Source of the DNA: Paenibacillus woosongensis
GTDB lineage: Bacteria; Bacillota; Bacilli; Paenibacillales; Paenibacillaceae
Reading direction: 5' to 3'
DNA length: 64,000 nucleotides
Assembly: GCF_030122845.1 (NCBI RefSeq)
Contig: NZ_CP126084.1
Coordinates: forward strand, 4,154,001-4,218,000
Made by a program: the position numbers and the translations under genes. The notes under the pieces are model-generated. The model worked only from the letters and a program-made list of their open reading frames with translations, did not search any database and had not been told where the DNA came from. This document shows positions 52,778-61,200 of the stretch, piece after piece (within the stretch, counting starts at the first letter, position 1; the number at the start of each line of letters is the position of its first letter).

Positions 52778-53602
52778 CTAAGCAACCCTTTCGTAATACA
52801 GCTGCTCAAAGCGAACCGGTGACATATATCCAATCGTACTGTTAGATCTCTTTCGGTTGTAGAAGAATTCCAAATATCGAAAAAGCCTTTGTTGGGCTTC
52901 TTGTTTAGTTTTGAACTTAGGTTTGCTGTAGATCAACTCGCGTTTTAAGATACTATGGAAAGCCTCAATACAGGCGTTGTCATAGCAGTTTCCTTTACGG
53001 CTCATGCTTGGCTTCATTCCATATTGCATCAGTTGGTTGCGGTATTCTTTACAGGCATACTGGGAACCACGGTCAGAGTGGTGGATCAGCCCTTTTCCTG
53101 GCTTCTTTGCGAGGTAGGCTTGCTTCAGGGCATCCATTACAAGGTTAGACGTCATTCTATCACTTAATTTCCATCCGACGATTTGTTTCGTATACAAGTC
53201 TAAGATGCTGGCCAGGTAGAGTTTTCCTTGACGGCAAGGAATGTAGGTGATATCGGCTACCCATTTTTCATTCGGTTTCGTAGCTTTAAAATCTTGCTCG
53301 AGGACATTTTCGGCTATCGGCATATCGTGACTAGAGTCTGTGGTGGTAACCCTGAACTTCCTTGACATGCACGAACGCAGTCCTTGCTCTCGCATAATAA
53401 GGCCAACCGTACGTTCCGATATGCTCCATCCTTCCTTCACAAGTTCATTGTGTATCCTAGGACTGCCATAGGTTTCATCCGAGTCGTAGAAGTGCCATTG
53501 AATACGCTCTGAAAGCTTCTGTCTGCGCTTCTCTCTTTGGGAAGGCTCGGCTGCTTTCCATTTGTAATAACCGCTCCTAGATACCTGCAGTACTTTACAC
53601 AT
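52778..53602 (-). CDS. IS3 transposase OrfB (DDE integrase)
   Basis: A 274-residue catalytic part when read from an internal ATG. The same frame is open further upstream to about 53680 (QQRKELRFQFIEDHR), where it overlaps orfA. The DDE triad is intact: WVADITYI, HHSDRGSQY and NACIEAFHSILKRE with the E-x6-K/R pattern. The HTH_21 region (YYKWKAAEPSQRE) is at the start. As in other IS3 elements, the active transposase is probably an OrfAB fusion made by -1 frameshifting in the A-rich AAAGAAAGG near 53665. Confidence 0.92.
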   Translation of the reverse strand: MCKVLQVSRSGYYKWKAAEPSQREKRRQKLSERIQWHFYDSDETYGSPRIHNELVKEGWSISERTVGLIMREQGLRSCMSRKFRVTTTDSSHDMPIAENVLEQDFKATKPNEKWVADITYIPCRQGKLYLASILDLYTKQIVGWKLSDRMTSNLVMDALKQAYLAKKPGKGLIHHSDRGSQYACKEYRNQLMQYGMKPSMSRKGNCYDNACIEAFHSILKRELIYSKPKFKTKQEAQQRLFRYLEFFYNRKRSNSTIGYMSPVRFEQLYYERVA

Positions 53603-53649
53603 CTTCTCCAGTCGAAAATCGGAGCGGTGATCTTCGATAAATTGGAACC

Positions 53650-53946
53650 TTAGTTCCTTTCTTTGCTGAAGATGTGCATGGCCTTTTTTAGGATTGCGAT
53701 CTCTTCCTTAAGATCTTCGATTTCCCGTTGTTGTTCATCGATCATTTGAGATTGCTGGCGAAGAGTTTCGCCTTGGTTAACGGGTTCATTTTCAAATTCT
53801 CGATACTTTCCGACCCAGTTTCGTAATGTACCGGGATTAATGTTTAACTCGTTTGCGATCTCCTCGAGTGACTTGGTTTGTTCTTGCACATACTTTACGG
53901 CTTCACGTTTAAATGTTTCGTTATACCGTTGTCTCGTCTCACTCAT
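53650..53946 (-). CDS. IS3 OrfA (helix-turn-helix protein)
   Basis: A 98-residue protein. The helix-turn-helix is SLEEIANELNINPGTLRNWV (about 26-45), followed by a leucine-zipper-like coiled coil (about 60-90), both typical of IS3 OrfA, which binds the terminal repeats. The start has AGGTGT-like sequence upstream. It ends in HIFSKERN in the frameshift window, with orfB in the -1 frame. Confidence 0.92.
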   Translation of the reverse strand: MSETRQRYNETFKREAVKYVQEQTKSLEEIANELNINPGTLRNWVGKYREFENEPVNQGETLRQQSQMIDEQQREIEDLKEEIAILKKAMHIFSKERN

Positions 53947-54028
53947 TTCGACACCTCTTCATCTTATTAGACTCATTATCTATTTTTGCATTAAGAGATG
54001 TCCACTTTTTATTCTAACTGCACTATGT

Positions 54029-54202
54029 GCTCCTATGCGCTCCTATGCGCTCCTATGCGCTCCTATGCGCTCCTATGCGCTCCTATGCGCTCCTATGCGC
54101 TCCTATGCGCTCCTATGTGCTCCTATGTGCTCCTATGTGCTCCATTTGCTCCATGTACACCTATGCGCTCCTATGTGCTCCTATGTGCCCCTATGTGTGC
54201 CT
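54029..54202. repeat. Decamer array, right of the IS3 element
   Basis: Eleven near-exact copies of GCTCCTATGC or GCTCCTATGT (54029-54138), followed by a copy of the left-hand block (54139-54190). Open frames that read LCAPMRSYAL are only translations of this array. It ends five bases before the nitroreductase stop. Confidence 0.92.
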
Positions 54203-54206
54203 ACGA

Positions 54207-54737
54207 TTACCGTACATTGAAGCCATTCGAATGGAACACCGCATCCTTAGCGTACATTTCTTTCGGCGGCGGATCGCTGGCCGGATAACCTAATCCCAGG
54301 ATGGCTACTACACGATACTTCTCCGGGATACCGAGCAAGTTTCGCACATAGCTTTCCCGCTGGGCAGATTCTTGCTGATCCTCTGCATGATAGACCGCTC
54401 CCCAGGCTGCCCCAAGTCCAAGCGATGTCGCGGCCAGCCACAAGTACCCTCCCGCGATGGAGGCGTCCTGCAGCCAATACTTGCTCACTTCCTCGCGGCC
54501 GATAATAGCTACTCCAGCAGCAGCCTGCTCCAGCCACCGCATATAAGGCGTTGTCTTGCTCAATTGCGCCAGCAGCGATTTATTCGTAATCAGAATAAAT
54601 TCCCTTGAGGGCAAATTGTTTCCGGTAGGAGATTGATACAAGGCCGTCTTGAGCTTGCTCAAATCCTCCTCGGAAATCGGAATTTCCTTATACGCCGTAA
54701 TCTCTCTCCGTTTCTCAATTGCTGACAATACGTCCAT
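54207..54737 (-). CDS. Nitroreductase family protein
   Basis: A 176-residue FMN-dependent nitroreductase-fold protein. The N-terminal KRREITAYKEIPISEEDL and SPTGNNLPSREFILI contact FMN phosphate, and IAGGYLWLAATSLGLGAAWG and LGLGYPASDPPPK are the other signatures. The start at 54737 is chosen for domain fit; the ribosome site (GGATGGTGA) is poor. It reduces quinones, nitro compounds or flavins with NAD(P)H; the substrate is unknown. The C-terminus abuts the decamer array. Confidence 0.87.
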   Translation of the reverse strand: MDVLSAIEKRREITAYKEIPISEEDLSKLKTALYQSPTGNNLPSREFILITNKSLLAQLSKTTPYMRWLEQAAAGVAIIGREEVSKYWLQDASIAGGYLWLAATSLGLGAAWGAVYHAEDQQESAQRESYVRNLLGIPEKYRVVAILGLGYPASDPPPKEMYAKDAVFHSNGFNVR

Positions 54738-54742
54738 TACAA

Positions 54743-55066
54743 TCACCATCCATTCCAAAAATTCGCCCCATAGGCAATAAATCCAATCTGCTTACTATTA
54801 TAATTTAACATTGTAAAAAGTGGGGATTTGATGGAATAAAAAATAATATCTATAATCAAAACAAGGGACAAGGGAGTGGATGATATAGTTAAACTATAAA
54901 AAGGGATGTAGGCAAGTACGTAAAATGTTCCTACGATCGCTGTTGTTCCCAGATTTCTTGGATGGTATAGATTCATAAAGGGTAGAAATCTGATCACAAA
55001 GACGCCGCAAGCTTGTCGCTTTCGAAGCAGCTTTCTTTCAGACGGCTTTTGGCTTCTTCGGATCAT
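54743..55066 (-). CDS. Hypothetical small membrane protein
   Basis: A 107-residue frame with two hydrophobic stretches (about 45-60 and 65-85). GGGAGG lies just before the ATG, but the DNA is AT-rich compared with the neighbours and I recognise no family. It overlaps the longer, less likely start of the nitroreductase. It may be real or a chance frame. Confidence 0.3.
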   Translation of the reverse strand: MIRRSQKPSERKLLRKRQACGVFVIRFLPFMNLYHPRNLGTTAIVGTFYVLAYIPFYSLTISSTPLSLVLIIDIIFYSIKSPLFTMLNYNSKQIGFIAYGANFWNGW

Positions 55067-55129
55067 TTTCCCTCCCTTGCTTATATCCCTTTTTAAAGTT
55101 CATCTTATATAAAAAAAGGAGCAGCAACA

Positions 55130-55465
55130 ATGATAAAATTGGAATTATCGCCGTTGGCGGAACGCAGACTTCAGGAGAAATTAGGGGAAGAGCCCGGTGT
55201 GATCAAGCTGTATTATGACACGGAAGGCTGCGGCTGTGACGGAATAAATACACTGCTAATCCAAAACGAGAAAGGTCAATTTGACCTTCCGATCGATGCC
55301 GGAGGCTTGTCCTTTGTCGTCGATCAACAGCATCAAATTTTCTATGAGGATACACTGTGGCTTGATGCAGAAGAGAACTATCCCGCCTTCAAATTAAGAA
55401 GCAAATCGGCAACTTACAGCTCGAATGTCCAGCTTCGGGACATGCGGCATTTGGCCGCACAATAG
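55130..55465 (+). CDS. HesB/YqkB-like iron-sulfur biosynthesis family protein
   Basis: A 111-residue protein of the HesB-like fold (YqkB type). The central DTEGCGCDGINTLLI holds a Cys pair that could bind metal, but the C-terminal CxC of A-type scaffold proteins is absent (SSNVQLRD instead). AAAGGAG precedes the ATG. The family is linked to Fe-S chemistry by fold only. It is divergent from the hypothetical gene and convergent with the DUF488 gene. Confidence 0.8.
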   Translation: MIKLELSPLAERRLQEKLGEEPGVIKLYYDTEGCGCDGINTLLIQNEKGQFDLPIDAGGLSFVVDQQHQIFYEDTLWLDAEENYPAFKLRSKSATYSSNVQLRDMRHLAAQ

Positions 55466-55514
55466 CCTGCAAAAGCCTACTAAAGATAGCCAGGAGCTGT
55501 GTGATCGCGGCACA

Positions 55515-55865
55515 TCATTTACGTTCCAGCACGCCCTGCAGCACAAGTGCATGGTTATGCTTCTGATCCTTAGCTGCGTACAGTAAAGTGACCGTTTCGC
55601 TCTCCATCCAGGAACGCAATTGCTCGACATACACTTTAACTTCCTGCGCAGCCAGCTCCTGCTCATAACGCTTGGAAAATTCGGCATACCGTTCAGGCTT
55701 GTGGGCAAACCATTTCCGCAGCCCGGTACTCGGGGCAACCTCCTTCATCCATAAGTCGAGCTGAGCTTCGGCTTCGCTGATGCCGCGAGGCCATATTCTG
55801 TCCACTAGTATGCGCTTGCCATCCTCGAAAGCGGGATTCTCATAAATTCTTTTGATTTTGAGCAC
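55515..55865 (-). CDS. DUF488 family protein (YeaO-like)
   Basis: A 116-residue protein. The signature ILVDRIWPRGISEAEAQLDL is followed by WMKEVAPSTGLRKWFAH, then VTLLYAAKDQKHNHALVL. The GTG start at 55865 has AAAGGGGGAA upstream; the longer frame to 55940 would read through the hairpin. The function of YeaO-type DUF488 proteins is unknown. Confidence 0.85.
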   Translation of the reverse strand: MLKIKRIYENPAFEDGKRILVDRIWPRGISEAEAQLDLWMKEVAPSTGLRKWFAHKPERYAEFSKRYEQELAAQEVKVYVEQLRSWMESETVTLLYAAKDQKHNHALVLQGVLERK

Positions 55866-55897
55866 GGTATATTCCCCCTTTACAGAGCACCCGAAGA

Positions 55898-55936
55898 AAC
55901 CTGTTCGATTAGGATATGATCCTAATCGAACAGGTT
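55898..55936 (-). terminator. Perfect 18-bp hairpin downstream of dps
   Basis: AACCTGTTCGATTAGGAT (55898-55915) and its exact inverse (55919-55936) around a three-base loop. On the minus strand TTTCTT follows. It most likely ends the dps transcript. It also lies just upstream of the DUF488 start, so an operator role is possible. Confidence 0.75.
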
Positions 55937-55956
55937 CCATCTGCGTGCCTATGAAC

Positions 55957-56421
55957 TTACTTACCTAAATATGCGTTCAGCATCCATATATGCTTGTCTA
56001 AAGCCGACAGCATGCCAAGCAGCAGATCCCCGGTCGCTTCATCTTCAGCCTGCTCTGCGGCTTCCATTCCACTCTTCAACTCTTGGCTAATCGATTCGAA
56101 ATCAGCGACCACAGCCGCAACCATCTCTTCTGCGGACTGCCTGCCTGCCGCTTCGGAAATCGTCGTGTGCGCCAAAGCATCCTTTAGCGTACTAATCGGT
56201 TCGCCGCCAATCGCCAACAGCCGCTCAGCAATTTCATCGACGTAGCCAGCCGCTTCATTGTACAGCTCCTCGAACTTCTCATGCAGCGTAAAAAATTGAG
56301 GACCTTTCACGTACCAGTGGAAATGATGCAGCTTTGTATACAACACCGTCCAGTTAGCGATTTGCAGGTTCAATTGTTGATGCAGGGTTTGGTTAGTTTC
56401 AGTCAGTACTTGGTTTGACAT
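55957..56421 (-). CDS. dps: Dps-type DNA-binding ferritin
   Basis: A 154-residue Dps. The ferroxidase residues are in LHHFHWYVKGPQFFTLHEKF and EELYNEAAGYVDEIAERLL; the protein forms a dodecamer that oxidises and stores iron with peroxide. ATG at 56421 with GGAGG upstream. The N-terminal tail is short and poorly charged. The promoter has a PerR-like box, which fits peroxide induction (as for mrgA in B. subtilis). Confidence 0.94.
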   Translation of the reverse strand: MSNQVLTETNQTLHQQLNLQIANWTVLYTKLHHFHWYVKGPQFFTLHEKFEELYNEAAGYVDEIAERLLAIGGEPISTLKDALAHTTISEAAGRQSAEEMVAAVVADFESISQELKSGMEAAEQAEDEATGDLLLGMLSALDKHIWMLNAYLGK

Positions 56422-56504
56422 TAGTAATTCCTCCATTCAATCATCAAAATAGGATCGGTTCTCGTCAGCCTAGCCCTAAGAATTTCATTTTTAAACTATT
56501 TTAA

Positions 56505-56561
56505 ATTTAGACTAGATCTAAATCTTAAATATATAATACCACGTCCCCCCATTTTGTGCAA
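56505..56561 (-). promoter_or_regulatory. dps promoter with PerR-like box
   Basis: Minus strand: TTGCAC (56556-56561), 17-bp spacer, TATTAT (56533-56538). Ten bases downstream lies a palindrome with arms ATTTAGA (56505-56511) and TCTAAAT (56517-56523). The inner 15 bases match the PerR box TTATAATNATTATAA at 10 of 14 positions. This is a normal repressor position at the start of transcription. Confidence 0.7.
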
Positions 56562-56671
56562 TGAAGAATGCATGAACATCCTGTGAATGGAACGACTCTT
56601 TAGTGAAATGTTGCGCAAAGTGGGCTTTTTTTATACAAAAAAAGAACCGGCGCTCCGAGCACCAGTCCCTC

Positions 56672-57061
56672 TTATACATCAAATTCCTTGCGAATATGCA
56701 GTTTGAATTGCTCCAGGCTGCGCTCCATTTGCCGGATGCCGTCCTCTACGAGCTGGCGCTCAATCACGCTGCCGGAATCGGTATTCACCTTGCGGACCGA
56801 CAACGCCTTCTTCTCTTCTTCAAGATAAGCCTGGCGGCGCTGGAGCTCCTTATATTTATCCAACAAATCCGTGATGATATCGTAAAATCTTTCATAGTCA
56901 ACGATAATATCATCCAGGAAACGGTCTACTTCCTCTTTCTCATACCCGCGCATCTTCACGTCAAAATCTTTCTCATGGATCGTCAGGGCGTCCAGCTTGA
57001 TGCCAAGCTGCTTGAACAGGCCTTTCTGGTCCTCCAGCTTGCGCGTATATTCGTCTTGCAT
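56672..57061 (-). CDS. DivIVA/GpsB-like coiled-coil protein
   Basis: A 129-residue cytosolic protein. Residues 21-60 are a DivIVA/GpsB domain (IHEKDFDVKMRGYEKEEVDR, FLDDIIVDYERFY) that binds membrane and cell-division or wall-synthesis partners. Coiled coil follows to about 125. It is longer than GpsB (about 98) and shorter than DivIVA (about 165). GGAGGG precedes the ATG. Probably a paralogue acting at division sites or poles. Confidence 0.83.
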   Translation of the reverse strand: MQDEYTRKLEDQKGLFKQLGIKLDALTIHEKDFDVKMRGYEKEEVDRFLDDIIVDYERFYDIITDLLDKYKELQRRQAYLEEEKKALSVRKVNTDSGSVIERQLVEDGIRQMERSLEQFKLHIRKEFDV

Positions 57062-57143
57062 AATGATCCCTCCACACCTAAAGGCTTGAGCATGCGTAAT
57101 AAACAGCCATTAAATATGGTACCATATTTGCAAGCAATTATCA

Positions 57144-58496
57144 TTATTCAACAAGCTCGGACTCCAATTGTACAATTTCTATGCCCGCCAGCAGCACAAT
57201 GCCGATCCCATGCGTATCATTCAGCTGCCAGTCGAGCTCTTCCTTATAATACAGCTTATTAAACGAATACCCTGATCCGCGGCATACGCCGTATACGTTG
57301 CCGTGCTTATCAATGCATGTCTCGGTTAGTCCCTCCCAGCCTCTTACGGCCGCCTCCCAAATATAAGTCCGGCTCTTCCAGCCAGCCATGCCGAACCCTA
57401 CGAGCAAAAGCGTAGATGAACATCGCCGTACAGGAAGCCTCGGCATATGACTCGCCGTCTGTCAGCACCTGATGCCACATCCCGTTTGCGCTTTGCAGCT
57501 TGCGGTAGCCCTCGCTAAGCTCGCGGTAAAATTCCAGCAGCTCTGGCCGCAGCTTATGCTCTGGCGGCATGATCATCAGCAGCTCGGTCAGCGAGAAGAT
57601 GACCCAGCCGTTCCCCCGCCCCCAGGGAACACCGTTTGGTTTGCCGAATTTATGATCAAACACATGATGCATGATTCCTAGCTCAGGAATGAATAAGCGC
57701 TCTTTATACCGCAAAAACTGGGAAGCCGCATCGTCCAAATGACGCTCGTCTCCTGTAAGCTCATCATATTTGGACAGAAATGGGGTGCTCATATATAAAT
57801 CATCACACCACATCGTACCCTTCATGAAATCAACGGTACCGCGAGTCCGGTAGAACGCCCCATCCGGCAAACAATCCTGTACGTTCGTGATGTAATGGGC
57901 GATATGGGCGGCCGCGTGCTCCACTCCCAATATGGGACGCAGCTTTTTTGCCGTCAGCATCGCCGCGCCAAAGGAACCGCAATCGTCCAGAGAGTCGATC
58001 AAGCTCAGCTGATGGTTCAATCCCGGCGCCCCGTATTGTTTGCGATCCCACTCGGCATAATCATGCCACTTGCTGCATTGCTCGATATGCCCGGTGGCAT
58101 ATTCCGTATAGTGCGGTGCTGACAAGGCCACTCCCGTTCTCAGCAGTCCATAAAGCGTTACGCCCAGTGGATAATTCCATCTGCCATATAGGGGAGTTTC
58201 CAGATAAGGCCTCACCCAGCATTCCGGCCGATCCACCCGCCAATAAGTCGCTTCCTGCCCTTGACCAAACAACCGATCTATCGCCGGCACCTCTGCAGCC
58301 GAGGGGGCATTGTCTGCTGAAAAAGCTCCACAGGCGTCCACTCGTCCTGCGGGTACCATGCGGTATATTCACCGCATTCATTTAAACGATCAGGGGCTGG
58401 AACCCCGTCGCGATCCAGCAGAAGGGGAGCAAAGGGATCGGTATGATTCAGCTTTAGCTTGTGCAGCCCCTGCTTAGAATCATCACGGAGGAGCAT
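57144..58496 (-). pseudogene. GH105 unsaturated rhamnogalacturonyl hydrolase, two frame breaks
   Basis: Three minus-strand pieces form one GH105 protein. Piece one (58496 down to about 58305) contains LLLDRDGVPAPDRLNECGEY and EWTPVELFQQTMPP. One C missing from the C5 run at 58303-58307 moves the reading to piece two (SAAEVPAIDRLFGQGQEATY to WLEEPDLY), which carries the catalytic region. Near 57357-57362 one extra T (or two missing bases) moves it to piece three (WEAAVRGWEGLTETC to the stop at 57144). The start at 58496 is uncertain because it lies at the junction with the GH42 remnant. As sequenced, the main frame loses both ends. Confidence 0.8.
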
Positions 58497-59051
58497 ACGA
58501 TTCCGACGGATGCAGGGTTGGGCGAGTTGGAGAAATTAGCGGGCGTGAAGACGGTCTATATGTACCCTATGGACGGTACGGGATCAATCGGACGCGCTTT
58601 CGGCGTATCGGCTCCGCTTTCGCTTTGGAGCGCGGTATTCCAGCCGCTGGAAAGCGGCGCGTCCGTGGTGGGCGAGATCAGCGAAGGACTGACGCCCGGT
58701 CTGGCGTTCGTGACCGAGCACCGTCATGGACTGGGGAAGATCGTCATGCTGGGCTCGATGCCAAGCGGCGAGGAGGGAGACGCCATGCTTCGCCAGCTTA
58801 TCCGGCATTATGCGGATGAAGCAGGGGTCACCGTCAGGAGCGACGTGACCCCTGGGACGCTTGTCGCGCCAAGATGTGGAGCTAGTGGCCAAACAGTATG
58901 GTTCATCGTCAATATGGATGGCCGCGGCGGAAGCGTCACCCTGCCTTGCCAGGGTACGGATGCCTTAACCGGAGACGAGTTTCCGCCAGGCCAAGTGGCT
59001 GTAGAACCCTTCGGATACAAGGCGATCCGTTTGAACCTGCCGCTCTTTTAA
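58490..59051 (+). pseudogene. C-terminal remnant of a GH42 beta-galactosidase
   Basis: About 185 residues resembling the GH42 trimerisation domain (VFQPLESGASVVGEI, LAFVTEHRHGLGKIVMLGS) and the C-terminal beta-sandwich (VWFIVNMDGRGGSVTLP, GTDALTGDEF, VAVEPFGYKAIRL). The catalytic barrel is absent, and the sequence upstream belongs to the head-to-head GH105 remnant. The open frame starts at an unsupported ATG at 58461. It is a deletion relic. Confidence 0.75.
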
Positions 59052-59579
59052 ATCCTTGTTTAATTTCTCTACATTAAAAAACGACAAGTAACCCCCAAGA
59101 TGGAACTTTGTACAAAGTGTCCTTCTGGGGGGCTGCATCTTGCACTACGCATACCATCCGCCTCATCCGTGAACTCCTTAACATATTGCGATGCGATGTT
59201 TGGGCCATCATTTTCCCCCAGCCCAGAAACTTCTTCAGGCCTTTGCCTCCGCTACCTAATTCGCCCAATTCGCCCAATTCGCGTACTTCTTCAGCAGACC
59301 CAGACCCACGCTCGATTTAGGTGGATTTCTTGATTCTATTTTTTACTTTTTCCACGATTAGACGAAATAGCTGTATTTAGTGTGTCTAACGCTTCGTTTT
59401 CCTACCAACTTGGGCTTTCCGACTCATTTAATTACACAAAATCCAGTTAAATATACATTCTGAAGGTAAGAACAACTTTTAACTGCAACAAATCCAGTTA
59501 TTGCACGGGACATCTCTCATATTCTACTGGCCTCGCGCCATAATCAGTACGTGACCAGCAAATACATCCTATACTGCAA
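59052..59579. other. Non-coding region with palindrome and repeat words
   Basis: No gene is visible. An imperfect palindrome spans 59092-59131 (CCCCCA at one end, TGGGGG at the other, CTTTGTACAAAG in the middle). CAATTCGCC-like words repeat at 59258-59282. ACACAAAATCCAGTTAA (59434-59450) matches 52427-52443, and AAATCCAGTTA recurs at 59490. Confidence 0.65.
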
Positions 59580-59612
59580 CAGAGTTATTATTACTGTATA
59601 ATAATAACTCTG
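59580..59612. promoter_or_regulatory. Palindromic operator over the bmr promoter
   Basis: CAGAGTTATTATTA (59580-59593) and TAATAATAACTCTG (59599-59612) are exact inverses around CTGTA. A perfect TATAAT (59597-59602) lies inside the right arm, with only a weak -35 (CTGCAA, 59574-59579). A second small inverted repeat, TACTGT-TCTT-ACAGTA, is at 59648-59663, just before the ribosome site. MarR- or TetR-type repression is plausible. No regulator gene adjoins. Confidence 0.6.
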
Positions 59613-59685
59613 CGGATCAACCTTACATTATAGAGTTATCCATCATCTACTGTTCTTACAGTATGGATTTAGAGGAGTCTTGTTT

Positions 59686-60849
59686 ATGAAAAATCCAAAA
59701 ATCACCTTGGCCATCCTGCTAACGAATTTATTTATCGCCTTCCTCGGGATCGGGCTCGTTATTCCGGTGCTGCCTACCATTATGAATGAGCTGAATATTA
59801 GCGGGAAAGTCGTAGGTTATATGGTATCGGTCTTTGCCATTACACAGCTGATCAGTTCGCCGTTTGCCGGACGCTGGGTGGACAAGTACGGACGCAAGGT
59901 CATGATTGTGCTTGGCCTGTTCATTTTCGGCTTCTCAGAGTTTCTGTTCGGACTCGGAAAAACGGTTGAAGTATTGTTCGTGTCCCGCATGCTTGGCGGA
60001 ATCAGCGCAGCGTTCATTATGCCAGCGGTAACGGCTTTTATCGCGGATATTACAACAAGCGAAACCCGGCCCAAGGCGCTTGGCTATATGTCTGCTGCCA
60101 TCAGCACAGGCTTTATCATCGGCCCCGGATTTGGCGGATTTCTCGCGGAAATCGGCACGCGCCTTCCTTTCTATACTGCCGGGCTGCTGGGTGGGCTCGC
60201 TGCGATTCTGTCCCTGGTTCTGCTGAAAGAGCCTGAACGTGCAGTTGAGGATTCCACAAAACCAGGGCAAACGACTGGTCTGCGCCGCGTCTTCCTTCCG
60301 ATGTATTCCATTGCATTCATATTGATCTTCGTGTCGTCGTTCGGCCTGGCTGCGTTTGAGTCGCTCTTCAGCCTGTTCGTTGACCATAAGTTCGGCTTCA
60401 CGCCGAAGGATATTGCTATCGTCATTACCGGCGGGGCACTGGTCGGCGCGATTGCCCAGATCCTGCTGTTTGACCACCTCATCAAGCGTTTAGGCGAAAT
60501 CAATGTCATCCGTTATTGCCTGGGGATTTCCACGGTTCTTGTACTCCTGATGACATATGTAAGCACATATTTCATCATACTGCTGACCACCTTCGTCCTC
60601 TTTACCGGCTTCGATTTGATGCGTCCGGCCATCACGTCGTATTTATCAAAGATTGCCGGGAACGAGCAAGGCTTTGTGGGCGGCATGAACTCGACATTTA
60701 CTAGCATCGGCAATATTTTTGGCCCGATTGTGGGTGGTGCGCTGTTCGATATTAATCTGAACTATCCCTACTATTTCGCGGCCATCGTCCTGTTGATCGG
60801 TACGGTAATTGCGCTGTTCTGGAAGAAACCGGAGGTTGCTGAAGGATAG
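59686..60849 (+). CDS. bmr: Bmr/NorA-type multidrug efflux MFS transporter
   Basis: A 387-residue, 12-segment major facilitator of the DHA1 family. From memory it is very close to Bmr of B. subtilis along the whole length, including FIAFLGIGLVIPV, GRWVDKYGRKVMIVLG (motif A), SRMLGGISAAFIMP, GYMSAAISTGFIIGPG (motif C) and SYLSKIAGNEQGFVGGMNS. ATG at 59686 with GAGGAG eight bases upstream; a TTG two codons earlier is less likely. Proton-driven export of lipophilic cations is the known role of Bmr. There is no adjacent MerR-type bmrR. Confidence 0.9.
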   Translation: MKNPKITLAILLTNLFIAFLGIGLVIPVLPTIMNELNISGKVVGYMVSVFAITQLISSPFAGRWVDKYGRKVMIVLGLFIFGFSEFLFGLGKTVEVLFVSRMLGGISAAFIMPAVTAFIADITTSETRPKALGYMSAAISTGFIIGPGFGGFLAEIGTRLPFYTAGLLGGLAAILSLVLLKEPERAVEDSTKPGQTTGLRRVFLPMYSIAFILIFVSSFGLAAFESLFSLFVDHKFGFTPKDIAIVITGGALVGAIAQILLFDHLIKRLGEINVIRYCLGISTVLVLLMTYVSTYFIILLTTFVLFTGFDLMRPAITSYLSKIAGNEQGFVGGMNSTFTSIGNIFGPIVGGALFDINLNYPYYFAAIVLLIGTVIALFWKKPEVAEG

Positions 60850-61200
60850 ATGGGTGTATCAATTGCGCCATCAAAACTGTTGCCGTCCGTATTTTCTCCT
60901 TCTTCGAGCCATGCCCCCTGTTCGCCAATCTTGTTGGAGGCCGCATTGTTTACCGCCTTTATCCAATGCGGCCTGTCCTCCTCTACAATCGCCTCCAATG
61001 CCTCCTATGTCTTCATTTAATCTATGATACTAATCAAGCCCCCTCAGTAACTTGTAACTTGCCTATCTTAAACCAAACCCTAACCGTAGAAATCTCATTC
61101 TGCTTTTTTTCGTATTAATTTTAAACAAGCTATTGTTAAGGATGTAATTTCCATTATATAATAAATCTAGTAATATATTAAATTTTTTAGGAGGTTTTGT
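60850..61200. other. Intergenic region with an orphan coding-like stretch
   Basis: On the minus strand about 60850-61000 reads AIVEEDRPHWIKAVNNAAS, KIGEQGAWLEEGENTDGNSF and DGAID without a stop. It is protein-like but has no good start, and its downstream part would run into bmr antisense. It may be a gene relic; I cannot name it. From 61080 the DNA is AT-rich and leads to AGGAGG at 61189-61194 for the next gene. Confidence 0.35.

Larger units (their letters stand above)
52751..54016 (-). mobile_element. IS3-family insertion sequence
   Basis: About 1.27 kb with overlapping orfA and orfB on the minus strand. The ends share AAAAAGTGGACA in inverted orientation (left 52759-52770; right, as TGTCCACTTTTT, 53999-54010). 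Both flanks are the same GCTCCTATG decamer array, so the element sits inside it. The outermost bases and a target-site duplication cannot be fixed because the flanks are repetitive. The transposase looks intact. Confidence 0.85.

Noticed and set aside
53840-54293. LCAPMRSYAL-type repeat proteins
   Set aside because: They are translations of the decamer DNA array beside the insertion element.
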